64,000 bases of DNA from contig NZ_LVWI01000001.1 in assembly GCF_001909055.1 (NCBI RefSeq), forward strand, positions 372,001 through 436,000, in the 5' to 3' direction. Below the pieces are notes generated by a model. That model made no database searches, was not told where the DNA came from, and worked only from the letters and a program-made list of their open reading frames with translations. The stretch is from Paenibacillus helianthi (GTDB taxonomy: Bacteria; Bacillota; Bacilli; Paenibacillales; Paenibacillaceae). The translations under genes were made by a program, and so were the position numbers. This document shows positions 43,461-51,945 of the stretch, in pieces; the stretch's first letter is position 1; every line of letters starts with the position of its first letter.

Positions 43461-44042
43461 TTAAGCGAACGTAATGCCAGGCATCTTGGCCTTCAGGGCT
43501 GCATCAACAGTAACGGCCAGACGAGCAGAGATCAGCTTTGCTACTTCAACGCCTCCAATGACATGATCGCCATCCTTGACGTTAGTCTGACGGACTGTGA
43601 TAAATGTCGGAGTATCACCACCGTCAGTATTGGTCAGCACACCGTTGGCAGTGGTGTAGGCATTGGTGATTGCTGTAAAGGTGATCGTCTTAGTACCGGT
43701 ATTAATTGCGGTGATGGTCTTCGGCTCGGTATTTGTGCCGTTGTAGAAGGTGACGATATCGCCAACAACGAGCCTGCTAACATCATTCAGAACAGCAGTG
43801 GTTGCGTTAGCCGCGACATTGGCCGTAAGCGCCAGCCCACCAGTGTATGGACGATACTTTCCGGATGCAGTGATCTTCGCCATCGGCATGCCCTTCTGGA
43901 TGATCCGGTTACCGTTGGCGTCAGCAGGTACCTTGGTATAATCGACTGTGGCGCCGTTCGTAATAAACCGGACAACTTCCATCGAAGCGAAGATTTCATA
44001 ATCTCCTTCCACTTCAAAGAGTGGACGTGGTTGTAATCTCAT
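43461..44042 (-). CDS. Head decoration protein (lambda gpD-like)
   Basis: A 193-residue protein. The N-terminus (VEGDYEIFASMEVVRFITNG) and the C-terminus (VAKLISARLAVTVDAALKAK) look like a capsid-decorating protein. The middle has a repeat-like beta segment (AVLNDVSRLVVGDIVTFYNG, KTITAINTGTKTITFTAITN). It is encoded directly before the capsid gene. Confidence 0.75.
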   Translation of the reverse strand: MRLQPRPLFEVEGDYEIFASMEVVRFITNGATVDYTKVPADANGNRIIQKGMPMAKITASGKYRPYTGGLALTANVAANATTAVLNDVSRLVVGDIVTFYNGTNTEPKTITAINTGTKTITFTAITNAYTTANGVLTNTDGGDTPTFITVRQTNVKDGDHVIGGVEVAKLISARLAVTVDAALKAKMPGITFA

Positions 44043-44057
44043 AACAAGTATTCCTCC

Positions 44058-44726
44058 TTATTTTTTTGCCCAAGGATCATTAGCAGCTGCAGTTGCAGTT
44101 CTGTCGTTTTGGGCAATTTTCTTGATGTTCTCAAGCGCTGAATTCTTCTGATCCGGGGAGTTCAGAACATTTGCACCAAAACGTCCAGCAGTTGGTTTGG
44201 CTTTCAGCAGGTGTGGCTTCTTCTTTGCCAGTGCCTCCAGCGCTTCCTTGACACCCTCCAGCTCGCCCTTCTCATTCTCTTTAACAGCAGAAAGATCGGC
44301 GAGTGTTGCATCCTCCCAATCGACAAACCCGAGTTCGTTTGCCAGTACCTTCACCTCGGCGTTTAGCAGGCGCTTGAAGGTCTTCTGATTCTGTTCCTTC
44401 TCACGCTCCTTGATTTGCTCATCAACCAGACGGCTGACTTCTGCGGGATCAAGTTTCCCGTCTTCCTTTTCCTTGCCCTTCGGCTTAAGGGCGGTCTGCA
44501 TGGCTTCAACTGAGTCGTAACCAAAGTCTTTGGCAAGAGCCAGATTCGCAGCCTTCTCAGCACGGGAAAGGCGGGACTGAACTTTTGCGTCAAGTTCAGC
44601 CTGAGTGAAGGTCTTTCCCGGTGGATCGACGGGCGGATCTGCTGGTGGATCAGCAGGCGGATCCTCAGCAAAGAACTGCAAGTCCAAAGGAAAACGCGAT
44701 GCTTTTTTAGCGATATATTCTTTCAC
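44058..44726 (-). CDS. Capsid scaffolding protein
   Basis: About 222 residues from GTG 44726 after AGGAGG; the longer frame to 44801 would begin inside a terminator. N-terminal KKASRFPLDLQFFAEDPP, the common start of Gram-positive scaffold or capsid genes, is followed by DPPADPP repeats, then a long helical region (KTFTQAELDAKVQSRLSRAE, RLVDEQIKEREKEQNQKTFK). It guides capsid assembly and is removed before packaging. Confidence 0.82.
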   Translation of the reverse strand: MKEYIAKKASRFPLDLQFFAEDPPADPPADPPVDPPGKTFTQAELDAKVQSRLSRAEKAANLALAKDFGYDSVEAMQTALKPKGKEKEDGKLDPAEVSRLVDEQIKEREKEQNQKTFKRLLNAEVKVLANELGFVDWEDATLADLSAVKENEKGELEGVKEALEALAKKKPHLLKAKPTAGRFGANVLNSPDQKNSALENIKKIAQNDRTATAAANDPWAKK

Positions 44727-44808
44727 GGTATTGACCTCCTGTTTTATGCCCGGGTAGGCTTCCTCGATAGGCAGTTTAAAGTCATGCCACGGTTTGGACA
44801 AAAGAAAA

Positions 44809-44828
44809 AGCCGCTCATATGAGCGACT
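44809..44828 (-). terminator. Terminator of the 44845 cargo gene (AGTCGCTCA family)
   Basis: Stem AGTCGCTCA/TGAGCGGCT followed by TTTTTC on the minus strand. The same arm is used at 48119-48138 and 52311-52335. Confidence 0.85.
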
Positions 44829-44844
44829 CGTTAATTGATCCTAT

Positions 44845-45468
44845 TTATCTATCTTTTTGATTTTCTTTATAATAGACGTAATTATTAATTGCTTCTTTTA
44901 CAGACAATGCAATTTCTTCAGGTACTTCACCTAATATTTGATTGATCCTCTCCTCACTGGGATAAGAAGTCTCCTTCCTATCAACTAATTCTTTTAATTT
45001 ATCTGAGACAGAAACATTGTTTTTTCTAACAATATCAATCAATTTCGAAAAACGGTCCCATGTTTCGTGAATATAAAATTCTTTAATTGCATTATCCAAA
45101 TCAGGATTAACGAGATTAGTCGTCTTAATTACTTCTTCCATAGATGTAATTAAATGCCGTTCTTGCTCTTGAGGTATTCCAGAGAGCCTTTTTCCATAAG
45201 TAAGATTAGTAATTGCAGTAAGGAATAATGGTTCAGCCACATTTTTTAAACTTTCAATGGTAGCATAGGCTTCTTCAACAGCTTTCTTCAATTCTATTTC
45301 AATCCCAGCCCCCTTAAAGCTCTGAAGCTTATCAAGATTGAGAAATGCAGCCGCTAAGGCACCTGCAGCCAATGCGATACCCATTTCTGCGGCTTTACCT
45401 TCGTAACCAAAGTATAAAGAAGGTACTAAAATAATCATTACAGTGAAGAATGGCTTCCAGAATTTCAA
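44845..45468 (-). CDS. Two-helix membrane protein with cytoplasmic domain, AT-rich cargo
   Basis: A 207-residue protein after AAGGAGG. Two N-terminal membrane helices (FFTVMIILVPSLYFGYEG and MGIALAAGALAAAFLNL) precede a soluble helical domain (GIEIELKKAVEEAYATIESL, LVNPDLDNAIKEFYIHETWD, LGEVPEEIALSVKEAINNYV). I do not recognise the family. It is AT-rich, interrupts the minor-head and scaffold genes, and has its own terminator. A membrane-linked exclusion role is a reasonable guess only. Confidence 0.7.
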   Translation of the reverse strand: MKFWKPFFTVMIILVPSLYFGYEGKAAEMGIALAAGALAAAFLNLDKLQSFKGAGIEIELKKAVEEAYATIESLKNVAEPLFLTAITNLTYGKRLSGIPQEQERHLITSMEEVIKTTNLVNPDLDNAIKEFYIHETWDRFSKLIDIVRKNNVSVSDKLKELVDRKETSYPSEERINQILGEVPEEIALSVKEAINNYVYYKENQKDR

Positions 45469-45501
45469 TCAAGTTGCCTCCTTGAATATCGTTTATTACA
45501 G

Positions 45502-45523
45502 ATTTCAACATTTGAATTGAAAT
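45502..45523 (-). promoter_or_regulatory. Inverted repeat before the 45468 cargo gene
   Basis: ATTTCAA-N8-TTGAAAT lies about 35-55 bases before the start codon, over the likely promoter (TTCAAT with TAATAA 17 bases downstream). It is a candidate operator for cargo expression in the lysogen. Confidence 0.4.
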
Positions 45524-45539
45524 ACCTTCATCCATTCTC

Positions 45540-46586
45540 TCACTTCTTCTTAATCTCAATGTTCGCAGCCCGGTAGAGATCCTGCAGCTCCCCGTATTTC
45601 TTGGTACCGCGCACCTTATTGCTGGCAAACTGTTTCAGGTCCGGAGTGTCATTCGGAAGCGTGGCCTTGTACCTGATCCATTGCTTACGTGTCTCATTCT
45701 TCAGCGACTTCTCCCGCTGCAGTTCGTTGTACCGCTTCATGTTGGCTTCAGTGCGGTTATCCTCAAATGCCCGATTGCTGTCCTTGATGGTCTGCTCAAC
45801 CTCGGCACCAGGCGTGTATTCCTCCACCCATACTGAAATGGAGTGAACACAATGGCTGTGATACGGCGGACGCCGCTCCAATCTCGGGAAGCGCGAATCA
45901 TTACCACTTATGCTGTAGACACGGCCCTGATACTTGGCACACAGCGAACAGGTGATGCCGACGAAGTTGATGTACACCAGGTCCTGCCCATTCTGCACAG
46001 CCATGTTCTCGGTACCGGCGACATGAGCCTTGCGCTGATGGTATTGGATAACCCCAGCCATGTACTTTTCAGCCGGGATGCGGGCACCATTTTTCGCGAC
46101 CATGCCGGTAATCCCCTGCTTGTTCACCTGAGCAATGGCGTTCTGAGTGGCCTGACGTCGGTTTACTCCTTGGATAAGTGATTGCTCATTCGCAATCCTT
46201 ACAGCATCCACGATGCGCTGCTTAGCATCACAGCTCATGTGCTCCGATGCTTCCAAAATGGAATAAAAGGCTTCGTCTGAAATCGCCTGAGCCGCTCGCT
46301 GGTGCGTGATTGCCTTAATGGTTATATCCAGCGCTTCCCGAGCAAGCCCCGCTGCCAGCATCTGCTCAATTGCCGCAGAAGCTCCGCCCCGGTACTCGGT
46401 ACCAATCAGATCGGCCAATCCTTGCCCAGCGTTATTGGTTAGCTCCGAGATGATCGCATCGACCTGACGAAATAATTCCTGTTTACGGCGGTTTGAAATA
46501 CTGCCGTCCTGAAGCTGAGCAACCAGATCCAAGAGCCGGAGTCCGCCCGTTTCGAACAGCGTGATCAGTTCTTCTGTGGTAGCCAT
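45540..46586 (-). CDS. Phage minor head protein
   Basis: A 348-residue protein of the minor capsid protein 2 / SPP1 gp7-like group. The central Cys/His-rich motif is present: YINFVGITCSLCAKYQGRVY, then RFPRLERRPPYHSHCVHSIS. The position directly after the portal gene is typical. It probably joins the portal complex inside the head and may be ejected with DNA. Confidence 0.87.
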   Translation of the reverse strand: MATTEELITLFETGGLRLLDLVAQLQDGSISNRRKQELFRQVDAIISELTNNAGQGLADLIGTEYRGGASAAIEQMLAAGLAREALDITIKAITHQRAAQAISDEAFYSILEASEHMSCDAKQRIVDAVRIANEQSLIQGVNRRQATQNAIAQVNKQGITGMVAKNGARIPAEKYMAGVIQYHQRKAHVAGTENMAVQNGQDLVYINFVGITCSLCAKYQGRVYSISGNDSRFPRLERRPPYHSHCVHSISVWVEEYTPGAEVEQTIKDSNRAFEDNRTEANMKRYNELQREKSLKNETRKQWIRYKATLPNDTPDLKQFASNKVRGTKKYGELQDLYRAANIEIKKK

Positions 46587-46587
46587 C

Positions 46588-48087
46588 CTACACCGTTACC
46601 TTTGGCGGCTGCGCAAAGGTTGGATTCAAGCTATCGACAGTCTTCTCATCTTGAATCTTCTGAACTTCGGCAGCAATTGCTTCCTCTGACCAGTCCGGAT
46701 GCAGCCGGCGGACCGTGGTTTCAAGCGATTGGACGCCATCAACGTATTTCTTGCTCTCTTCCTCGTCCTTCTCGCTCTCAGCCTTCGGCAGTATGGTTCC
46801 CCATTCAATGACTGGGTTAACAGGCTTCAGACCACCTTTGCCGATCGCATTCTCCAGCAGCATGCACTTCCGAATGGCGTCTTTGATAGCTGAGTCGAAC
46901 TTATCCTTGATCGCCTCGGCCTTTATAACCGACTGAATCCACAGGTACAGCAGCGCAATGCCGGTATCTCCTTTGGCATCTTCAAGGCCGGCGGCCTGGA
47001 CGGAAGTCTTTGACACAGCCAGCAGGTAACGGATCAGGCGCTCCACATGCTTGAAGGACTGATCCGTCTTGGCATCCCAGGTGATGTACTGCGGAATGGC
47101 CCCGGTCTTCTCGTCAAAGCTGACAACCTCCAGATCAGCCCCGCGAACAAACCGAGCACCATAATCCCGCTGGTTCTGATTGGCGACCGTATCCCATAGG
47201 GCCCGAGGGATTGCCAGCTTCGGCTTGCCGTGCTTGTCAAAGACAATGCTGTCCCTGGTGATGGTCCAGTTGATCTCCTCCTGGATGGTATCAATGTTCC
47301 GGAGAGCAGACCGCCCGCGGGGATGAAGCAGGGTTTCATCGTTGATGACGAATCCACAGAGCAACTCACTGACATCCTTCAGCGTCTCATCATCCGGGAT
47401 TTCGATCTCATAAGCAGCAGCATACTGGCTGATATCGATCTGATCACCAACGCTGTCACCGTCCATCTTATAGACCTGCTGCTGAATGGTAAGGCCTTCA
47501 TCACTGAGCTCCTGCCGCTCCACCCGCAAGAACTTCAATTCGCCGCCCTTACCATCGTCCCACTTCTCAATCCATGCCAGATCGGCGCCGTTCCCGTCCT
47601 CATGCGGGAAGTACCGATCACCGAGCACCCATTCAAACCAGACCTTACCCTTGGCACTCCGCCGGATCCGGTAAGCAATCAGACCGTCGACCTGATGCTG
47701 CGTGACCGCTGCCCAAATCTTATCGTTAGGCTTGGAGGCGGTGACCACTGCAGAAACAAACTCCAACTCCGGGCCAGCTTCCACATCCGCCGACAAATTG
47801 CCGAGCGCCCGGTTGATCAGGTCCGCCGGAACTTCAGCCACAAGAGAAGCGAAGTTGACCACAACATACTGATGCTCGCTTGTTATCTTGATGTCCGCGC
47901 TCATGCCGCGGCGAATTAACCCCGGCCGCGACCGCCGAAACACCCGCTCCGTCGTTTGGATGCTGCGAGCCCGCGGGAATATCTGGTCGTGATCCCCACC
48001 ATAGAGCAGACGGTAATAGTTCATGTCCTCAACTTCAACGTCATAGGGCGGCGGCGGGAAACGCTTCTTGCTGTAAATGATGGTCAC
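46588..48087 (-). CDS. Portal protein (SPP1 gp6-like)
   Basis: A 499-residue portal subunit with family motifs YYRLLYGGDHDQIFPRARSI, VVNFASLVAEVPADLINRAL, LLCGFVINDETLLHPRGRSA, EINWTITRDSIVFDKHGKPK and RLIRYLLAVSKTSVQAAGLE. Encoded between the large terminase and the minor head protein. It forms the dodecameric DNA entry channel. Confidence 0.92.
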   Translation of the reverse strand: MTIIYSKKRFPPPPYDVEVEDMNYYRLLYGGDHDQIFPRARSIQTTERVFRRSRPGLIRRGMSADIKITSEHQYVVVNFASLVAEVPADLINRALGNLSADVEAGPELEFVSAVVTASKPNDKIWAAVTQHQVDGLIAYRIRRSAKGKVWFEWVLGDRYFPHEDGNGADLAWIEKWDDGKGGELKFLRVERQELSDEGLTIQQQVYKMDGDSVGDQIDISQYAAAYEIEIPDDETLKDVSELLCGFVINDETLLHPRGRSALRNIDTIQEEINWTITRDSIVFDKHGKPKLAIPRALWDTVANQNQRDYGARFVRGADLEVVSFDEKTGAIPQYITWDAKTDQSFKHVERLIRYLLAVSKTSVQAAGLEDAKGDTGIALLYLWIQSVIKAEAIKDKFDSAIKDAIRKCMLLENAIGKGGLKPVNPVIEWGTILPKAESEKDEEESKKYVDGVQSLETTVRRLHPDWSEEAIAAEVQKIQDEKTVDSLNPTFAQPPKVTV

Positions 48088-48118
48088 GGTTCATTCCTCC
48101 TTTCTTGGCAATAAAAAA

Positions 48119-48138
48119 AGTCGCTCATTTGAGCGACT
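48119..48138 (-). terminator. Terminator of the 48137 cargo gene (AGTCGCTCA family)
   Basis: Perfect stem AGTCGCTCA/TGAGCGACT followed by seven T residues on the minus strand, overlapping the TAG stop. Same family as the hairpins at 44809 and 52311. Confidence 0.88.
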
Positions 48139-48427
48139 AAATTGTTTTCCAACCTTGTTCTCTAGCAGTTACTATTATTTCTTTTACTTCATCTTCAGTA
48201 AGCTCATTATTACTTTGGCTTAGTAGAAAAGCATTTTCATCACCTGACCAAGTTACATTAGTGATTGTAAAGTTAATTCCTTTTTGTTTGTCAACCCACT
48301 TCATTCCAGCAAACGGCACAAAAGGCAATGAGGTCACAAACTCTAGAGCACTACTTTCTCTGTGATAGGATCCTTGCTTGCGTTCCTGAACTAAAGTTCT
48401 GTTAATTTTAATTTTAAATTCGTTCAA
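48137..48427 (-). CDS. Small AT-rich cargo protein of unknown function
   Basis: About 96 residues. I place the start at TTG 48427, nine bases after GAGGAG; TTG 48436 lies too close to it. Sequence NEFKIKINRTLVQERKQGSY...GDENAFLLSQSNNELTEDEV, with a C-terminal helix. No family is recognised. It sits between portal and large terminase with a private promoter, flanking inverted repeats and a terminator. Confidence 0.6.
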   Translation of the reverse strand: MNEFKIKINRTLVQERKQGSYHRESSALEFVTSLPFVPFAGMKWVDKQKGINFTITNVTWSGDENAFLLSQSNNELTEDEVKEIIVTAREQGWKTI

Positions 48428-48439
48428 TAAATACAACTC

Positions 48440-48476
48440 CTCTGATATGGTAATTTCCGCTTTTATTATATCAGAG
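48440..48476 (-). promoter_or_regulatory. Promoter and inverted repeats of the 48137 gene
   Basis: TATAAT lies at 48465-48470 on the minus strand, just after the terminase stop. CTCTGATAT (48440-48448) and ATATCAGAG (48468-48476) are perfect inverted repeats on both sides of the start-site region, a likely repressor-bound pair. Confidence 0.6.
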
Positions 48477-48477
48477 A

Positions 48478-49740
48478 TTACCAGCCCGAAGGCCGTTGAT
48501 TAGCGTATAGCAACTCTGGCCGTCTCAGCGGCTCTGCCGAATAGCGAAGCGCGGCCATTGCATCATCGAACACCTTGACCGGCTCGTCCAGATAAAGCCC
48601 TGTCTTCGGGTCCTTGCGCCATGACCATTGCTGAATCTCCTTAATGGTGTTGACGCAATCCGAATGAATGTGAATCTTTCGCTGCTTAAGGTAATCGATC
48701 TGAGCCTGCACGCTGCCCGGCTCCTTCATGACACCGGAAGCATTATATCCGGCATTCTGCCACATCTGAATGCGGTCAGGCTCGGCAGAATCGCAGTACA
48801 TCGCCAGATACTTGCTAAGGCCCTGCCGATCAGCCAATTCAATGATCCCGTCTGTCGCCATCTCATGGACGTATATCTCATTGCACACAAAAAACTCACC
48901 GTCTTTGACACCGACCGTGAGAATGGCGTTTGCATGGTTGAAACCAAAGTCCTGTGCATGATGCATGCTGTCGAACATCCCGAAGGAGGTATCGAAGTCA
49001 TGGACAATGAAGTTCTTGAAGATCAGGCCGCCAAGCTCGCCCCATTCACCCAGTCCGTAAACCTCATATCCTTCCGGATCCTGTTCCTTACGCATCATCA
49101 TACGACGATGATAGGCTTCATCAATGAACCGGTTCTGCAGATATGTGGAATGGTGCGTTAGGATGTCCGGACTCGAGTAATCGAAGTACTTCCTCTTAAT
49201 CCAATGGGAAGCCGATACCGGGTTGAAACTGAAGGTGATTTGATAATAGAGATATGGGTTCAGTAGAACGCCGCGCAGCCGGTCATCAAGGATATCTACA
49301 TCAGATTCCTGCAGCTCGGTTGCTTCCTCCACCCAGATCCATACCAGTTTCCCCTTTGTGAAGGTGATAGATTTGACCTTTTCACGGTCCCGTACATCGT
49401 TCATGCCGCGGAATATGATCTCATTGCCGGTCACCCGGCTGCGGATCAGCAGCGGCGAACGAAGAACTTCCCAATATTCATCTGCCCGGTCACCGTAAAT
49501 ACGGTTGATCGCTCCGACCAGCTCCGCATAAGTACTGTTCCGGTTAGTCTCATTGACCTTCCGTACGCACAGCAGGTTGGCTCCCTCGTACTTCGGATCG
49601 CCAAGCTTCAGAATGAAGTCCTGTGCTATATTAACGGATTTGCCAGATCCGGCACTCCCACGCATAACCCTGTACCGATGCTTGGAGCGGTTAATGATCT
49701 TGAAGTGAGAGTTGAACGCCACAACTACCGGAGCACTCAT
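48478..49740 (-). CDS. Terminase large subunit (PBSX type)
   Basis: A 420-residue packaging ATPase-nuclease. Walker A is at residues 28-35 (GSAGSGKS), Walker B with catalytic Glu in KLVWIWVEEATELQ, and the coupling motif near QITFSFNPVSASHWIKR. The nuclease domain follows (HHAQDFGFNHANAILTVGV, MYCDSAEPDRIQMW, KVFDDAMAALRY). It overlaps the small-subunit stop by 4 bases. Confidence 0.95.
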   Translation of the reverse strand: MSAPVVVAFNSHFKIINRSKHRYRVMRGSAGSGKSVNIAQDFILKLGDPKYEGANLLCVRKVNETNRNSTYAELVGAINRIYGDRADEYWEVLRSPLLIRSRVTGNEIIFRGMNDVRDREKVKSITFTKGKLVWIWVEEATELQESDVDILDDRLRGVLLNPYLYYQITFSFNPVSASHWIKRKYFDYSSPDILTHHSTYLQNRFIDEAYHRRMMMRKEQDPEGYEVYGLGEWGELGGLIFKNFIVHDFDTSFGMFDSMHHAQDFGFNHANAILTVGVKDGEFFVCNEIYVHEMATDGIIELADRQGLSKYLAMYCDSAEPDRIQMWQNAGYNASGVMKEPGSVQAQIDYLKQRKIHIHSDCVNTIKEIQQWSWRKDPKTGLYLDEPVKVFDDAMAALRYSAEPLRRPELLYANQRPSGW

Positions 49741-50555
49741 GATGCATCATCCCCGTAATCAACAATGATGTGAAGAGGAGGCTTACTGCCGTCACTTCCG
49801 CCTTTCTTATCAAGAATCGAAATTTCCTTCTTGAGCTTCTCAACGCGGAGTTGATGTTCTGTATCCGCTCCATCCTGCCGGCACATCTCGTCATACTGCC
49901 GGATGAGGTTCTGCAGAGTGGTCATCGCCCTGCTCTGAGCAGTCAGAAAGGTGGCTTGTTTATCCCAGGCGAATTGAATTTCCCACTCGGTTTCCTCATT
50001 ATCCGATTTCTCGGTAGTGACCAACTTGGACTTCTTCAATTCCTTCGTTATATCATCCCGGTCCTTCACCAACATAATCTGCTGCGCCCGGAGTATGGCG
50101 GCATACTGAATCGTGATCTGATCCCACATCATATCAATAGGAGAACGGGTTTCAAGCTGCTCTATGATCTCGGCGGTGTCGTCAGGCAAGAACTTGCGGA
50201 AGAAGCCGTGAGTAACGGCCTTATCGTTTCGGTATGGTCCGCCATGGCCGCCCTTATTGCCGAGCGCATTCTTACTGCCGGGAGGAGCACCGCCGCGATT
50301 GCCGACGGCGTTCTTGTTTCCCTTCGGTGCGCCTATTTTTCTTTTAGAACGTTCCGGTTTATTCGGAGCGCTCCCTTCATCAGTTCGGAACGTTCCGTTT
50401 AATTGACCTGACCAGTTATCCTTACTCTTCCAGCCTCGGATCGTTCCCGCAGACACATTCAGCGAAGCAGCAATTTCCACAAGATCGAGCTGCCCGCCGC
50501 TGTCCAGCCACAACTTTTCTGCTTCTGCCCTTTTCGGGTCTCTTTCTCTTGGCAT
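49737..50555 (-). CDS. Terminase small subunit (PBSX type)
   Basis: A 272-residue DNA-recognition subunit. The N-terminal helix-turn-helix reads AEKLWLDSGGQLDLVEIAAS...NVSAGTIRGWKSKDNW. A Gly/Asn-rich linker follows (GAPKGNKNAVGNRGGAPPGS), then a helical oligomerisation region (LRVEKLKKEISILDKKGG). The family start MPRERDPKRAEAEKLWLDSG is typical of XtmA-like proteins. Confidence 0.92.
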   Translation of the reverse strand: MPRERDPKRAEAEKLWLDSGGQLDLVEIAASLNVSAGTIRGWKSKDNWSGQLNGTFRTDEGSAPNKPERSKRKIGAPKGNKNAVGNRGGAPPGSKNALGNKGGHGGPYRNDKAVTHGFFRKFLPDDTAEIIEQLETRSPIDMMWDQITIQYAAILRAQQIMLVKDRDDITKELKKSKLVTTEKSDNEETEWEIQFAWDKQATFLTAQSRAMTTLQNLIRQYDEMCRQDGADTEHQLRVEKLKKEISILDKKGGSDGSKPPLHIIVDYGDDAS

Positions 50556-50599
50556 TTACATTTCACCACCCCCGGCATTAGTTTTAAAGCAAAGAAAAA

Positions 50600-50621
50600 G
50601 CACCTGAATTAACTCAGGTGC
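50600..50621 (-). terminator. Terminator of the DUF4145-like gene
   Basis: Perfect stem GCACCTGA/TCAGGTGC followed by TTTTTC on the minus strand. Confidence 0.87.
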
Positions 50622-50629
50622 CGTTGTTA

Positions 50630-51301
50630 CTACTGCATTTCTTCAATTACTCTTTTGGTGATTATCTCTGATGAAATCCAATGAACTGTAACATCGATTA
50701 GCTTTTTTAAGTCAGAGACGTCCTTGGTTTCCCATTTTCGCACATAATGTGTCTCGTCATTTCCAATCCACACAGCCCTTTCAGCAACCTGTTTTATATT
50801 TGAGTTGTCGACATCATCTTTGATGCATTTCCCCAAAAGCTTTTTCTCAATTGATACTCTTTCTTTTTCAAGAAAATTAATTAAGTAATCTTTTATCAAG
50901 AATTCCAATGCCTTTCTATAGCCCATTCCAGCAATATGATTTAATGCAGAATTTTCTGCAATGTAAGCTTGTCCATAAATTACTTTAAATAGAGGTGAAA
51001 TTTCGTTTATTTCTTCACTGAATTCTGGTGTTACAAGATTGTGTGGGGCACTTCTCAGATATTGCCATTCAGTTATGTCACCTGAAAAATAATACGAAAT
51101 GAAAAGAGATTGGCACTCTCTTTTAGTACAAAAAAATACTATTTCGGAATTTCCATTTATACTGTAACTAGCATAAATAATTCTGGGTTCTAGAACAACA
51201 TTGCAAATGGGGCATTTATCAGGATATCGATTCACATTAGTAAAATACTCAGCTGAATACTTTCCATCTCCAGGACGTGCATACTTAATACTTCTGCTCA
51301 T
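50630..51301 (-). CDS. DUF4145-like zinc protein, AT-rich cargo
   Basis: About 223 residues from ATG 51301 after AGGGGGC. A zinc ribbon comes first (KCPICNVVLEPRIIYA, FFCTKRECQSLF), then the DUF4145-like helical region (ALNHIAGMGYRKALEFLIKD, NSNIKQVAERAVWIGNDETH, LIDVTVHWISSEIITKRVIE). DUF4145 domains often accompany restriction and defence genes. It is inserted upstream of the terminase genes, with a strong promoter and private terminator. Confidence 0.78.
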   Translation of the reverse strand: MSRSIKYARPGDGKYSAEYFTNVNRYPDKCPICNVVLEPRIIYASYSINGNSEIVFFCTKRECQSLFISYYFSGDITEWQYLRSAPHNLVTPEFSEEINEISPLFKVIYGQAYIAENSALNHIAGMGYRKALEFLIKDYLINFLEKERVSIEKKLLGKCIKDDVDNSNIKQVAERAVWIGNDETHYVRKWETKDVSDLKKLIDVTVHWISSEIITKRVIEEMQ

Positions 51302-51333
51302 AATTTGCCCCCTAAAAAATGACTTCATGTTCC

Positions 51334-51362
51334 AGTATCAGACAATTTAAGAGGCTAGTCAA
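51334..51362 (-). promoter_or_regulatory. Promoter of the DUF4145-like gene
   Basis: TTGACT (51357-51362) and GATACT (51334-51339) on the minus strand, 17 bases apart, about 30 bases before the start codon. A strong vegetative promoter that would work in the lysogen. The 190 bases upstream hold no visible gene. Confidence 0.78.
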
Positions 51363-51553
51363 GGCAGAATAAAGTAGCAGTCAATGCGAAACTTATGTTA
51401 TGTCGGTTTCGCTGTAGGGTCTGGCTGTAATCCGTAAGCACGCTGTCTGGTTTGTGCCGCGCTGCCCTTCTCTGGCTTCATACTAACAAACGGACGTTCT
51501 CCGTCTCAAACGCTCAAATCGTCTCACAGAAGGTCATATATCAACATGAAAAA

Positions 51554-51569
51554 AGCACCCTAAGGTGCT
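51554..51569 (-). terminator. Terminator after the 51588 gene
   Basis: Stem AGCACC-TTAG-GGTGCT followed by TTTTTT on the minus strand. Confidence 0.85.
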
Positions 51570-51587
51570 CATTCGTTATTCTTTGTC

Positions 51588-51764
51588 CTACGAATTGTTA
51601 ACTGCTTTTAAAACAGCTTCGTATGTCTTTGCTATCGCATCGTCACTCAAATATAAATTAATAAAATCGCCGCGGCTTCCGGTAGTAGGTGCAATAGCTG
51701 CTGCTCTAGCTTGTATCAGTGACTGCACGATTTCTGCGGCTACCTCAACATTTGATTTACTCAT
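51588..51764 (-). CDS. Small helical phage protein
   Basis: A 58-residue protein from ATG 51764 (SKSNVEVAAEIVQSLIQARA...GDFINLYLSDDAIAKTYEAV). Its pattern is like small proteins of the middle region in Bacillus-group phages. Function unknown. Confidence 0.65.
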   Translation of the reverse strand: MSKSNVEVAAEIVQSLIQARAAAIAPTTGSRGDFINLYLSDDAIAKTYEAVLKAVNNS

Positions 51765-51945
51765 ACTTATCCCTCCCTTCGACATCATATTTCGACGTCC
51801 AGGAAGTTTTTTCCTTCTGACATTTCACTCTGGAACAAAACTGCTTCGTCCCTGTCCATTCTCCCCATATACAGCCCACACACTTCTTCGGCTGCTTCGG
51901 ATGCACCTGCAGTGGAGGACGGATGCTATTCTGCTTTCTCACCAT
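51757..51945 (-). CDS. Small Cys-rich zinc-finger-like protein
   Basis: A 62-residue protein with CVGCIWGEWTGTKQFCSRVKC, four Cys arranged as a zinc site, flanked by basic residues. ATG 51945 is better spaced from AAAGG than ATG 51954. It overlaps the flanking genes by a few bases. Function unknown. Confidence 0.65.
   Translation of the reverse strand: MVRKQNSIRPPLQVHPKQPKKCVGCIWGEWTGTKQFCSRVKCQKEKTSWTSKYDVEGRDKYE

Noticed and set aside
44727..44801. N-terminal extension of the scaffold gene from TTG 44801
   Set aside because: The TTG follows a terminator T-run with no ribosome site, while GTG 44726 has AGGAGG at good spacing and the typical scaffold start.
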